Positions 41,046 to 49,782 of a DNA stretch of 64,000 bases are shown here, one piece after another. Below the pieces are notes generated by a model. It was not told where the DNA came from. It did not search any database and worked only from the letters and a program-made list of their open reading frames with translations. The position numbers and the translations under genes were made by a program. Position 1 is the stretch's first letter. Every line of letters starts with the position of its first letter. Source of the DNA: Gemmatimonadaceae bacterium (GTDB lineage: Bacteria > Gemmatimonadota > Gemmatimonadetes > Gemmatimonadales > Gemmatimonadaceae); NCBI GenBank assembly GCA_025934775.1, contig JAICWO010000008.1:62001-126000 (forward strand), read 5' to 3'.

Positions 41046-42229
41046 GCGGCATGCGCATGCAGACGCGGAGCGTGGCGGGTGGGGTGGTTGCGAGCGGGGT
41101 GTTGGCACTGGCGGGATTCGGGTGTCGCACCCCGTCGACCGTCGTGGGGAGTCCGATGCCGCAGGGCGCGGCGGCGCGGGCGCGCGACGGCGCGAACGTC
41201 GCGTGGCCCGCGCCCGCGATCGGAAAGACCTATCAACTGCTGCCCACGCCGCAGACGGTGGCGTGGGGTTGGTACGACGCCGCCGGCACTCCGGTGCTGC
41301 ACGTGAGCTCCGGCGACGAGGTGATCGTGCGCGCGCTCTCGACGTGCAGTCCGACCTCGCTCGTGCGCGCAGGGCTGGACTCGAGCCGCGTGGAGCCGGT
41401 AGCGAAGGCGATCTACGCCGCGCGCTCGTCAATGAAGGTCGGACCGGGCGGACACATTCTCACCGGGCCGATCTACGTCGACGGCGCGGACTCGGGCGAC
41501 GTGCTCGAGGTTCGCTTCCGTGCGATAAAGCCGGCGATCGACTACGCGTGCAACTCGTTCGGGCCGCGGAGCGGCTACATGCGCGCGGATTTCCCCGGCA
41601 CGTCGCGCAGCAAGATCATCGAGCTCGACACCGTGCGCTGGGTCGCGCACTTCCCGGTCGGCGCGTCGACGATGCAGCGTACGAGCGACACGGCGCAGAC
41701 GATCACGATTCCACTGCATCCGTTCTTCGGCAGCGTCGGCGACGCACCGCCGGCGTCGATGGGGCGCGTGAACAGCGCGCCGCCTGGCATCTTCGCGGGG
41801 AATCTGGACAACCGCGAGCTCGTGGCGGGATCCTCGCTCTACATCCCCGTCTGGACCAAGGGCGCGCTGCTCGAGATCGGCGACGGCCACGCGGGCCAGG
41901 GGAACGGCGAGGTGGACATCACGGCGATGGAGACGTCGCTGATCGGTGACGTGCAGCTCGTCCTGCACAAGAACATGCACTTCGGCTGGCCCCGCGCCGA
42001 GACGCCAACGCACTACATCGCGATGGGGATCGATCAGGATCTCGCGCAAGCCACGACGATCGCGATCCGGAACGCGATCGAGCTGTTGCAGCAAGAGAAA
42101 GGGATGACGCGCGAGGACGCGTATCAGCTTCTCAGCGTGGCGGGCGACGTGGACGTGACGCAGCTCGTGGATGGCCCGTACGGCGTGCACGTGATGATCC
42201 CGAAGGCGATCTTCACCGGACGGAAGTGA
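41042..42229 (+). CDS. Acetamidase/formamidase-family lipoprotein
   Basis: 395 residues of the FmdA/AmdA family. The signal ends with LALAGFGC (lipobox), so it is probably a lipoprotein. SSGDEVIVRALSTC, LTGPIYVDGADSGDVLEV, GNLDNRELVAGSSLYIPVW and IGDGHAGQGNGEVDITAMET (metal-binding His/Asp region) are recognisable. It would hydrolyse short amides. Overlaps the FlgR-type gene by 4 bases, an odd partner in a flagellar locus. The N-terminal start may also be the ATG at 41051. Confidence 0.9.
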   Translation: MSGMRMQTRSVAGGVVASGVLALAGFGCRTPSTVVGSPMPQGAAARARDGANVAWPAPAIGKTYQLLPTPQTVAWGWYDAAGTPVLHVSSGDEVIVRALSTCSPTSLVRAGLDSSRVEPVAKAIYAARSSMKVGPGGHILTGPIYVDGADSGDVLEVRFRAIKPAIDYACNSFGPRSGYMRADFPGTSRSKIIELDTVRWVAHFPVGASTMQRTSDTAQTITIPLHPFFGSVGDAPPASMGRVNSAPPGIFAGNLDNRELVAGSSLYIPVWTKGALLEIGDGHAGQGNGEVDITAMETSLIGDVQLVLHKNMHFGWPRAETPTHYIAMGIDQDLAQATTIAIRNAIELLQQEKGMTREDAYQLLSVAGDVDVTQLVDGPYGVHVMIPKAIFTGRK

Positions 42230-42262
42230 CACGGGCGGCGAATTGTCGCTGAGCGCGGTGTA

Positions 42263-42291
42263 TTGGTGAGAATCGGGCGGCGGCGTACATT
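42263..42291 (+). promoter_or_regulatory. Putative sigma-70 promoter of the coiled-coil gene
   Basis: TTGGTG (42263-42268), 17 bases, TACATT (42286-42291), about 34 bp before the ATG. Confidence 0.5.
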
Positions 42292-42324
42292 GATGTTGCG
42301 GGATCAATTTCGAGGAGATACTCG

Positions 42325-42879
42325 ATGTCGATCCCGCCCAAGCTGTCGCGCAAGCTCCACGAGATGCTGGGCACGGAGGCAGCCGACGCCATGAGCGACT
42401 GGATGAACCAGATCGATGGTTCGCATTCCGCGCTCCGCGGTGATATCGCGGAGCTTCGGCACGAGATGGACGCGCGATTCACGGCCATCGAAGCCAAGAT
42501 GGACACGCGGTTCACAGCCGTCGAAGCCAAGATGGACGCGCGGTTCGGCAGCGCGGACGCCAACATGGAGGCCGGGTTCACGGGCCTCGAGGGTCGGATC
42601 GCGGCGCTCACCGACGAGATGCGTGCTGGCTTCGCCAATGCCGATGCGAAGCTTTCCCTCGGTCTCGCGCATGCCGACGCGAAGATCGCCGTCGGACTGG
42701 CCAGCGCCGAAACGAAGATCGTCGCGCTCGCGGAAGAAATGCGCGTTGGATTCGCGAACGCCGATGCCAAGCTCTCGCAGCGCAATTTCGAGCTGATGAA
42801 GTGGGCGTTCGGCTTCTGGATCGCCTCGCTCACGATGGTGAGCGCCGCGATGGCGCTCGCGGTCCACATCGGCCGCTGA
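42325..42879 (+). CDS. Tail-anchored coiled-coil protein of unknown function
   Basis: 184 residues. Repeats of the type RFTAIEAKMD and FANADAKL form a long amphipathic coiled coil (about 35-150), ending in one C-terminal membrane helix (WAFGFWIASLTMVSAAMALAV, about 158-180). It resembles bacterial DUF1640/CCDC90-like proteins. GAGGAGA lies upstream of the ATG. Own promoter and terminator show it is an independent unit inside the flagellar locus. Function unknown. Confidence 0.75.
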   Translation: MSIPPKLSRKLHEMLGTEAADAMSDWMNQIDGSHSALRGDIAELRHEMDARFTAIEAKMDTRFTAVEAKMDARFGSADANMEAGFTGLEGRIAALTDEMRAGFANADAKLSLGLAHADAKIAVGLASAETKIVALAEEMRVGFANADAKLSQRNFELMKWAFGFWIASLTMVSAAMALAVHIGR

Positions 42880-43041
42880 ATCGACCCGAACGCGCCGCAC
42901 CGCACGGCAATCGCTTCCGACAGAAATACTCGGCAAAATCTGCCTGGTTGGAGGTTTTTGCCGACGGCGGCAGGCGGAGCTTGCAGGTCGGACGGCGGAG
43001 GGGAACCGGCTGCTAAGTAATTGATAATGAGAATGTTACGT

Positions 43042-43073
43042 GCGGCGCTCCGTTCGCGGAGCGCCGCTTTTTT
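43042..43073 (+). terminator. Strong intrinsic terminator
   Basis: GCGGCGCTCCG-TTCG-CGGAGCGCCGC, 11-bp stem with a TTCG tetraloop, then six T. It separates the accessory pair from flgB. Confidence 0.93.
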
Positions 43074-43087
43074 CATGCGTGCCAGGC

Positions 43088-43103
43088 TGGTCCACGGCCT
43101 GCC
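43088..43103 (+). promoter_or_regulatory. Weak sigma-54-like element before flgB
   Basis: TGGTCCACGGCCTGCC: GG and GC spaced by 10 bases as in -24/-12 promoters, but poor at other positions. A similar element occurs before fliL. Confidence 0.3.
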
Positions 43104-43157
43104 TTAGCTGTGGTCCGCGTCACAGGAACGTCCCGCCTCTCTCCAATCTCCGCCGTC

Positions 43158-43454
43158 ATGCTGTTCGGCATCATCGGCCGCACCACCAACGCCACGGATC
43201 TCAAGGACGCGCTCGATCTGAGCGCGCAGCGGACGCGCGCCATCGCGAGCCGCGTGGCGCAAGCGTCGTTGAACAACGGCAACGGGTTCGCGCTGCCGGT
43301 CGATCCAAGCACTGGCCAGCCCGCGCCGGGCAATCAGGAAGACCTCGAGAACGACATGACCGCGCTGGGCGACGAGCAGGTGCGGTTCGACGCGACCGAG
43401 AAGCTGCTCGAGAAAGCCTACGCGCAGCTTCGCACGGCCATCAAAGGTCAATAA
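43158..43454 (+). CDS. flgB: FlgB-like proximal rod protein, short and divergent
   Basis: 98 residues against about 130 in most FlgB. LKDALDLSAQRTRAIASRVAQASL corresponds to the FlgB N-terminal helix, and LGDEQVRFDATEKLLEKAYAQLRTAIKGQ to its C-terminal helix. The normal ANNxANANTPGYK signature is replaced by ASRVAQASLNN. Identity rests on those helices and on its place directly before flgC. ATG 43158 is chosen over an upstream GTG. Confidence 0.78.
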   Translation: MLFGIIGRTTNATDLKDALDLSAQRTRAIASRVAQASLNNGNGFALPVDPSTGQPAPGNQEDLENDMTALGDEQVRFDATEKLLEKAYAQLRTAIKGQ

Positions 43455-43467
43455 AGAGCACTGACGA

Positions 43468-44067
43468 ATGCCCCTCCCGCCGATCGCGACACCCGCCACG
43501 CCAACACCGCCGCAGCGCCCCGACGCGCCGCGTCCGATGTTCAGTGCGCTCGCGATCGCGGCGAGCGGCCTCTCCGCGCAGCGCGTTCGCATGGACGTCG
43601 TCGCGCAGAACATCGCGAACGCCGAGACGACGCGCACGCCGGAAGGCGGTCCGTACCGGCGGCGCCTCGTGAATTTCGCGGCGATCGCTCCCGATGGGAC
43701 GGCGACGGACGCCAACTCGGCGACCGCGCCGGCCACGCCGGCCGGGACGGCCGCCGCCTCGAGCACCTCGACCACGTCGAGCGCATCGACCACCGGCGCG
43801 GCCGCCCCGTCGGGCGCGAACGACGTGGACGGCGCGGATGTCACGGGCGGCGTCCGCGTCGCTTCGATCACTGAAGACACGACTGCGGGGCCGCTGGTCT
43901 ACGACCCCGCCAACCCCGACGCCGACGCGACGGGATACGTCCGCATGCCCAACGTGAACATGACCGACGAACTGATGGACATGATGAACGCCCGCCGCAT
44001 CTACGACGCCAACGCCACGGTCTTCCAGGTCGCGCGCGCGATGCTGCACAAGGCGATCGACATTTGA
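43468..44067 (+). CDS. flgC: FlgC rod protein with a low-complexity insert
   Basis: 199 residues, longer than the usual 135-150. FSALAIAASGLSAQRVRMDVVAQNIANAETT is the rod signature and VNMTDELMDMMNARRIYDANATVFQVARAMLHKAIDI the C-terminal helix. About 40 residues of Ala/Thr/Ser/Pro repeat (about 75-120) are inserted. A Pro-rich 23-residue lead precedes the signature, so the ATG at 43537 is an alternative start. Confidence 0.9.
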   Translation: MPLPPIATPATPTPPQRPDAPRPMFSALAIAASGLSAQRVRMDVVAQNIANAETTRTPEGGPYRRRLVNFAAIAPDGTATDANSATAPATPAGTAAASSTSTTSSASTTGAAAPSGANDVDGADVTGGVRVASITEDTTAGPLVYDPANPDADATGYVRMPNVNMTDELMDMMNARRIYDANATVFQVARAMLHKAIDI

Positions 44068-44120
44068 CATTAGCGTTTTCTCATCTTCATTCTCGTTTCT
44101 CCACTCTCCCATTTCGCAGC

Positions 44121-44471
44121 ATGGCTATCTACGGCGTCACCGGCTCGAACATCTCTCGGCCTACCGGACAGCCTGGGATCCGCGACAATGCGCGGACCCC
44201 CGGTCAGCGGCCCGCGCCGGCCTCCCCGCCGGCGGCGAATCCGCTCGCGCCGCACACGCCGAAGGCGGCTCCCGGCGCGCAGCAGGCAGTTCCGGCCGAG
44301 CCGCCGCCGGGCACCGATCCCGCGCTCTGGAGCGTGCTCTCGAGCGATGAGCGCGCTTATTTCGCGAAGGTCGGCGCCATGGGGCCGCTCACCTATGGGC
44401 GGGCGCTCCAGGAGCTGAATGCCGCGCCACTGCCAAGCGCCCGCGGCGGCCGCTTGGACGTGAAGATCTGA
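44121..44471 (+). CDS. Small Pro-rich protein of unknown function between flgC and fliE
   Basis: 116 residues, no family recognised. The N-terminal part is Pro/Ala-rich and probably disordered (about 10-70). A short C-terminal module DPALWSVLSSDERAYFAKVGAMGPLTYGRALQEL (about 71-104) is helical and looks conserved. Tight spacing to fliE and consistent codon use argue for a real flagellar gene. It could be an export, rod or basal-body assembly factor. ATG 44121 is preferred; an upstream start overlapping flgC is possible. Confidence 0.65.
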   Translation: MAIYGVTGSNISRPTGQPGIRDNARTPGQRPAPASPPAANPLAPHTPKAAPGAQQAVPAEPPPGTDPALWSVLSSDERAYFAKVGAMGPLTYGRALQELNAAPLPSARGGRLDVKI

Positions 44472-44481
44472 GAACGCTCAT

Positions 44482-44817
44482 ATGACGGCTCCGATCGGCG
44501 GATTCGGCGGCGCGATTAGCGGAGGCCCGAAGGGGCTCCGCCTCGACATCGCGGGGGAGAACGGTCTCTCCCGGCTGTCGCAGCCGTCGAGCGGCAACGG
44601 TCCGTCGTTCGGGGACGCGCTCAAGCACGCGTTGGGTGAAGTCTCGCAGGCGCAGGACACGGCGCAGGACTACGTGCAGCGCTTCGTTCGCGGCGAACCG
44701 GTGGAGCTGCACCAGGTGATGGCCGCCGCCGAAGAAGCGCAGCTCTCGCTCGAGATGCTGGTGGAGCTTCGAAACAAGCTGATGGACGCCTACAAGACCG
44801 TGATGAACCTGGGATGA
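44482..44817 (+). CDS. fliE: FliE MS-ring/rod junction protein
   Basis: 111 residues, usual length. The C-terminal two thirds match FliE: SFGDALKHALGEVSQAQDTAQ, FVRGEPVELHQVMAAAEEAQLSLEMLVELRNKLMDAYKTVMN. The N-terminus is Gly-rich. It connects the MS ring to the rod and is an early export substrate. Followed 8 bp later by fliF. Confidence 0.95.
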   Translation: MTAPIGGFGGAISGGPKGLRLDIAGENGLSRLSQPSSGNGPSFGDALKHALGEVSQAQDTAQDYVQRFVRGEPVELHQVMAAAEEAQLSLEMLVELRNKLMDAYKTVMNLG

Positions 44818-44825
44818 TCCAATAG

Positions 44826-46292
44826 ATGAACGAGCTGCTCTCTCCCCTGTTCGACCGCATCGGCGGTCCGAAGCGCGCGCTGATCCTCGTGGTCGGCCTC
44901 GCCGCCGCGGGCCTGATCTTCGCCATCTCGCAATGGGCCAGCGCCCCGACGTGGGTGCCCGCGTTCACCGGCGTGCCGCTGGAAAGCGTCTCGGCGATGA
45001 CCGACAAGCTCGATCAATCGGGCGTGAAGTACCGCCTGGAGCGCGGCGGCGCCGACATCATGGTCGCGGCACAGGATCTCGCGAAGGCGCGCGTTGCGCT
45101 CGCGAAGGGCGGCCTGCCGAACAGCGGCCGCCCGGGGTTGGAGCTGTTCGACCAGCCGTCGTGGGGGATGACGGATTTCACGCAGCGCATCAACTACGTG
45201 CGCGCCCTCGAGGGCGAGCTGGAACGCACGATCGGCAAGATGGACGGCATCCAGTCCGCGCAGGTGCATCTCGTGATGCACGAGACCGACGGATTCGGCG
45301 CCGCCGAGAAGCCGAATGAAGCGAGCGTGGTGCTCAAGCTGAAAGGCGATGCGGATCCCGCGGTCGTGAAAGGGATCGCGCATCTGGTCGCGTCGAGCGT
45401 GGAGTCGCTGTCGAGCGATCGCGTGACGATCGTCGACGACACGGGCCGGCTCCTCTCCGAAGCGGTCGAAGACAACTCACCGACGGGACTCACGAGCCGC
45501 CAGCTCGAGATGCAACGCGAGCTCGAGACGTATCTCCGCGACAAAGCGGAGAAGATCGTGGCGCAGATGGTCGGCGCGAGCAATCTCCGCGTGCAAGTCT
45601 CGGCACCGATGAGCTTCGATCAGGTGCAGCGCACGACGGACGCCGTCGATCCAGACAAGCAGGTGGTGGCCGCCGAGCAGAAGGCGCAGATCGTGCCCGG
45701 CGCGCAGGGCGGCGCGGGGCAGAACAACACCTCGACGACGTACGAAAACAGCAAGAGCACCGAGAGCTTCACCTCCGCGCCGGGAACGATCAAGCGGCTC
45801 ACGGTCGCGGTGCTCGTCGCGGATCGTCCCGCTCCTGCCGGGAGCAAAGCGCAGCCCACGCCGCGTTCCGCCGCGGAGCTCGCGCAGATCGCGACGCTCG
45901 TGCGGAGCGCCGTCGGCGCCGACAGCACGCGCGGCGACGTCGTCTCGGTCGTGAGCGTACCGTTCGCGCCGACGATCGTCGCCGCACCGACAGTGCCCGC
46001 GACCGACATGGTTCGCGTCGTGGAGACGGCGCAGCGCCCGCTGCTCGGTGTGCTCGGCCTGGTGCTGATCATCGTCGTCGCCCTGCTCAGTCTCAAATCG
46101 CTCAAGCAGACGACCTCCACCTCGCCGGTGCTGGCGCTGCCGCGCGGCGACATGGTGCAGGCCGCGCTGGCCATGCCGGCCGCACCACTCGTGATGCCGA
46201 CCGATGGCGTCCGTCATCGCGTCGCATCGAGCATCGAGCAGCAGCCGGATGTCGCGGCGCGCGTCGTCCGCGCGTGGTTGAAGGAGGCGTAA
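44826..46292 (+). CDS. fliF: FliF MS-ring protein
   Basis: 488 residues with an N-terminal membrane helix (about 14-35) and a C-terminal one (about 400-420). ALAKGGLPNSGRPGLELFD, MTDFTQRINYVRALEGELERTI and VHLVMHETDGF are conserved ring-building motifs. The C-terminal tail (SIEQQPDVAARVVRAWLKEA) is the FliG-binding segment. It forms the membrane ring of the basal body. Three bp before fliG. Confidence 0.97.
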   Translation: MNELLSPLFDRIGGPKRALILVVGLAAAGLIFAISQWASAPTWVPAFTGVPLESVSAMTDKLDQSGVKYRLERGGADIMVAAQDLAKARVALAKGGLPNSGRPGLELFDQPSWGMTDFTQRINYVRALEGELERTIGKMDGIQSAQVHLVMHETDGFGAAEKPNEASVVLKLKGDADPAVVKGIAHLVASSVESLSSDRVTIVDDTGRLLSEAVEDNSPTGLTSRQLEMQRELETYLRDKAEKIVAQMVGASNLRVQVSAPMSFDQVQRTTDAVDPDKQVVAAEQKAQIVPGAQGGAGQNNTSTTYENSKSTESFTSAPGTIKRLTVAVLVADRPAPAGSKAQPTPRSAAELAQIATLVRSAVGADSTRGDVVSVVSVPFAPTIVAAPTVPATDMVRVVETAQRPLLGVLGLVLIIVVALLSLKSLKQTTSTSPVLALPRGDMVQAALAMPAAPLVMPTDGVRHRVASSIEQQPDVAARVVRAWLKEA

Positions 46293-46295
46293 GCG

Positions 46296-47327
46296 ATGGC
46301 GATCACACTCGCGCGCACGCACCAACTCGAGCAACTCAGCGGCGCCCAGAAGGCGGCGATCCTGTGCATGGTGCTCGGCTCCGAGTCGGCGTCGCTCATC
46401 ACGCAGAAGCTCGGGCAGGAAGAAGTCGAGCAGATCTCATTCGAGATCGCTCGCATGGATCGCGTGAGCAACGAAGCCACGGAAGCGGTGCTCGCCGAGT
46501 GGCTGGACGTGATGCTCGCCGCGGACTCGATCGCGTCAGGCGGTCTGGAGTTCGCGCGCGAGGTGTTGGAGAAGGCGTTCGGCAATCAGAAGGCGCAGGG
46601 GATGCTCAAGCGCATCCAGGCGCAGATCTCGGAGACGGCGGGGCTGCATCGACTGCGCAACGCCGATCCGCAGCAGTTGGGAAACATGCTGCGCGGCGAG
46701 CATCCGCAAACGGTCGCGTTGATTCTCGCCCACCTCGAGGCGCAGCACACGGCGTCGGTGCTCAAGGAGCTCGATCCGACGTTCGGCGCCGAAGTCGTGC
46801 TGCGCATGGCACGCATGGAGAAGGTCTCGCCCGACATGCTCGTGCTCATCGAGCGCTCGATCCTCACCGAAACGGATCTCGCGCCGGCGCAGGGGCTCAC
46901 GACGTCCGGCGGCCCGGCGGTGGTGGCCGAGGTGCTCAACCTCGTCACGCCCTCGCTCGAGAAAGCGATCATGCGCGGCGTGGAGGACAAGGATCCGGCG
47001 CTCTGCGAGCAGATTCGCAATCTCATGTTCGTCTTCGAGGACGTCGTCAGCCTCGACGAACGCTCGCTCCAACGGCTGCTGCGCGAGATCGACGTCAAGG
47101 AGCTCGCGCTCGCGCTCAAGGCGGCGAGCAACGAAGTCAAGAACAAGATCATGGGCAGCATGTCGCAGCGCGCGTCGTCGGCGCTGAAGGAAGAGATCGA
47201 GATGCTCGGTCCCGCGCGCAAACGCGACATCGAATCGGCGCAGACGGCGATCGTGGCGATGATTCGCAAGCTCGAGGACGCGGGCGAGATCGTGGTCGGC
47301 GGAGGCGCGGATGACCTCATCGTTTAG
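46296..47327 (+). CDS. fliG: FliG rotor/switch protein
   Basis: 343 residues. N-terminal FliF-binding domain (LSGAQKAAILCMVLGSESAS), middle domain with EHPQT (LRGEHPQTVALILAHLEA) and C-terminal torque domain with conserved charges (LDERSLQRLLREID). It couples FliF with FliM/FliN and interacts with the stator. Overlaps fliH by 17 bases. Confidence 0.97.
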   Translation: MAITLARTHQLEQLSGAQKAAILCMVLGSESASLITQKLGQEEVEQISFEIARMDRVSNEATEAVLAEWLDVMLAADSIASGGLEFAREVLEKAFGNQKAQGMLKRIQAQISETAGLHRLRNADPQQLGNMLRGEHPQTVALILAHLEAQHTASVLKELDPTFGAEVVLRMARMEKVSPDMLVLIERSILTETDLAPAQGLTTSGGPAVVAEVLNLVTPSLEKAIMRGVEDKDPALCEQIRNLMFVFEDVVSLDERSLQRLLREIDVKELALALKAASNEVKNKIMGSMSQRASSALKEEIEMLGPARKRDIESAQTAIVAMIRKLEDAGEIVVGGGADDLIV

Positions 47328-47988
47328 AGCGACGGGTCACGCCTCCGTTCGACAGACGCCACCGTCCGCCGCGGCGCCGGTCGATGCCTGGTCGCTCGCC
47401 GAATTGGCCGCGTCCGATATCGAGGGTTCATCAAAGGCAGCGATCGCGAACGCGCAATCTGCGCCCTCGGCGGAAGAGCGCGCGCGTCTCGTTGACGAAG
47501 GGTATGCTCGCGGACTCGTCGACGGGGAGCGCCGCTCGCTCGCCGCCGCGCAGTCGCGCGTGGATCAGGCGCTCGCGGTCGTCGCCGACCTCAGCGAGCA
47601 GCTGCGCGAGGCCGCGTCGCTCGCGCCCGCCGTGCTCGAGGAGAACATCGCCGCGCTCGCGGTGATCGTCGCACGGCAGATCGTCGCGCGCGAGGTGAGC
47701 CTCGATCGAGAACTCGTGGCGGAGTTGGTGCGTCGCGCGCTGACGGAGTTTCCGATCGAGCAGGGCGTGCGCATTCGCGTGCACCCGCTCGATCTCGCCG
47801 CGCTCACCGTGAACGCGGCGGAGACGACGGCGCCGATCACCGGCGGCCGCGACGCGAGCTGGCTCGCGGACGCGCGCGTGGCGCGCGGCGGCTGTTTGGT
47901 CGAGGGACGTGATCGCATCGTCGATGGGCGCGTGGATGCCGCGCTCGAGCGGGCGTACCGTCGCATGTCGCAGATCGATGCTTCGTAA
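47311..47988 (+). CDS. fliH: FliH regulator of the flagellar export ATPase
   Basis: 225 residues. Ala-rich N-terminus, coiled-coil middle (about 60-110) and C-terminal FliH/V-ATPase E-like domain (VARQIVAREVSLDRELVAELVRRALTEF, RIRVHPLDLAAL, GGCLVEGRDRIVDGRVDAALERA). It binds FliI and holds it at the export gate. The end overlaps fliI by 11 bases. Confidence 0.93.
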   Translation: MTSSFRATGHASVRQTPPSAAAPVDAWSLAELAASDIEGSSKAAIANAQSAPSAEERARLVDEGYARGLVDGERRSLAAAQSRVDQALAVVADLSEQLREAASLAPAVLEENIAALAVIVARQIVAREVSLDRELVAELVRRALTEFPIEQGVRIRVHPLDLAALTVNAAETTAPITGGRDASWLADARVARGGCLVEGRDRIVDGRVDAALERAYRRMSQIDAS

Positions 47989-49312
47989 TCGCCTCGCGTC
48001 GCGCATCGGCGACCTGCCGCGCATCTACCGCCTGGGACGCGTCACGCGCGTCGTGGGACTCGTCATCGAGGCCGCGGGTCTCGACGTCGGGCTCTCGGAG
48101 CTGTGCCGGATCACGAGCTTGTCGGAGGACAAGTCGGTGCTCGCCGAAGTCGTGGGCTTTCACGAGCGCGGCGTGCTGCTCATGCCGCTCGGCGAGATCG
48201 ACGGTCTCCACCCCGGCTCGAGCGTGACGCCGCTCGGCCGCAGCTTTGGCGCGGACGTCGGCCCCGGGCTCTTGGGCCGGGTGCTCAACGGCCTCGGTCA
48301 TCCCATGGATGGCAAGGGGAGCATCGATCACGCGCAGCGGATGCCGCTCTCCGCCGAGCCGCCGCATCCGCTCGAGCGCCAGATCATCAGCGAGCCGCTC
48401 GAGACGGGCGTGCGGGCGATCGACGGATTCCTGACGCTCGGGAAGGGCCAGCGCGTCGGTATCTTCGCCGGCTCCGGCGTGGGCAAGAGCACGCTGCTCG
48501 GGATGATCGCGCGCCAGGCGAAAGCCGACGTGAACGTGATCGCGCTGCTCGGCGAGCGCGGCCGCGAGGTCCGCGACTTCATCGAGAACTCGCTCGGCGC
48601 CGAGGGACTTTCGAGATCTGTGATTGTCGTGGCGACCGGCGATCAGGCGGCGCTCGTTCGCGCGCGCGGCGCGCTCGTCGCCACGTCGATCGCCGAGTAT
48701 TTCAGAAATCAGGGCAAGGAAGTGTTGCTGATGGTCGACTCGGTGACGCGCGTCGCGATGGCGTGGCGCGAGATCGGCCTCGCCGTGGGCGAGCCGCCGA
48801 CGACCAAGGGTTATCCGCCGTCCGTCTTTGCCGCGCTGCCGCGGCTGCTCGAGCGCGCCGGCACGGACGAGAAGGGAAGCATCACCGGCGTCTACACCGT
48901 GCTCGTGGACGGCGACGACTTCAACGAGCCGATCGCCGACGCGAGCCGTTCGATCCTCGACGGGCACATCGTGCTCACGCGCAAGCTGGCCGGCGCGGGA
49001 CACTATCCGTCGATCGACGTGCTCGAGAGCAAGAGCCGCGTTCGCGATCACGTCATCTCCCCCGAGCAGCGCGCCGCGGCGAACGCGGTGGCGCGCCTCG
49101 AAGCCGCATATCGCGAGAAGGAAGACCTGGTGCTGGTGGGCGCGTATCACGAGGGCAGCGACCCCATGGTCGATGCCGCGCTCAGGCTCCGGCCCAAGGT
49201 CCTGGAGTTCCTACAGCAGCTTCCCGAAGAGAGCACCGCGTTCGACGCGTCGAGACGTGCGCTCGTCTCGATCGCGGCACGGATCGATCAAACGACGAGG
49301 AGGTCGTCATGA
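47978..49312 (+). CDS. fliI: FliI flagellar type III export ATPase
   Basis: 444 residues, homologue of F1 beta. Walker A GIFAGSGVGKSTLLG (about 165), catalytic region ALLGERGREVRDF, Walker B VLLMVDSVTRVAMAWREIG and SITGVYTVLVDGDDFNEPIADASRSILDGHIVL are all present. ATG 47978 lies within fliH; an earlier in-frame start is inside fliH and less likely. Powers release of chaperone-substrate complexes. Confidence 0.97.
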   Translation: MLRNRLASRIGDLPRIYRLGRVTRVVGLVIEAAGLDVGLSELCRITSLSEDKSVLAEVVGFHERGVLLMPLGEIDGLHPGSSVTPLGRSFGADVGPGLLGRVLNGLGHPMDGKGSIDHAQRMPLSAEPPHPLERQIISEPLETGVRAIDGFLTLGKGQRVGIFAGSGVGKSTLLGMIARQAKADVNVIALLGERGREVRDFIENSLGAEGLSRSVIVVATGDQAALVRARGALVATSIAEYFRNQGKEVLLMVDSVTRVAMAWREIGLAVGEPPTTKGYPPSVFAALPRLLERAGTDEKGSITGVYTVLVDGDDFNEPIADASRSILDGHIVLTRKLAGAGHYPSIDVLESKSRVRDHVISPEQRAAANAVARLEAAYREKEDLVLVGAYHEGSDPMVDAALRLRPKVLEFLQQLPEESTAFDASRRALVSIAARIDQTTRRSS

Positions 49313-49782
49313 GCGCTTTCAAATTCCGGCTCCAGCAAGTACTCGAGCTGCGCGAGCAACACGAACAGCAGGTTGCCGCCAAGCTCGCGGAGGCGGAGAC
49401 CGCCGCCGATGAGGCGCGGGTCGCACAGAAGGCGCTCGAGGCCATCCGCCAGAGCGGCTCGCAAGCGCTGCGCAACGCGCACGCCGCGGAGCCGACGATC
49501 GGACAGCTCAAGACGATCGGGTACGTGATCGAGCAGCTCAATCATCACATCATCGACGCGCAGTCGCGCGTCGAGATGGCGGAGCAGCTCGTGACGCAGG
49601 CCCGCACCGATCTCACGTCGGCGCTCCAGGCGCGCCGCGTCCTGAGCCGGCTCCGCGATCGGCATTTCGAGAGCTGGCGCGCGGAAGACAACGCCCAGGA
49701 GATGCGCGCGATGGACGAGCTCGCGCTCTCGCGCTACACGCGCCGAGAGGGCGATGGCGACTCCGGAGCGGCGACGGCATGA
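49309..49782 (+). CDS. fliJ: FliJ export stalk protein
   Basis: 157-residue coiled-coil protein, usual FliJ size. FKFRLQQVLELREQHEQQVAAKLAEAE is the FliJ N-terminal helix; the second helix spans about 60-140. It fits in the FliI hexamer like gamma in F1. ATG overlaps the fliI stop as ATGA and its own stop overlaps the next gene. Confidence 0.9.
   Translation: MSAFKFRLQQVLELREQHEQQVAAKLAEAETAADEARVAQKALEAIRQSGSQALRNAHAAEPTIGQLKTIGYVIEQLNHHIIDAQSRVEMAEQLVTQARTDLTSALQARRVLSRLRDRHFESWRAEDNAQEMRAMDELALSRYTRREGDGDSGAATA

Noticed and set aside
42900-43000. Sigma-54 promoter upstream of the terminator before flgB
   Set aside because: GG and GC dinucleotides are present but with 8 or 12 bases between them, not 10, and a strong terminator follows.
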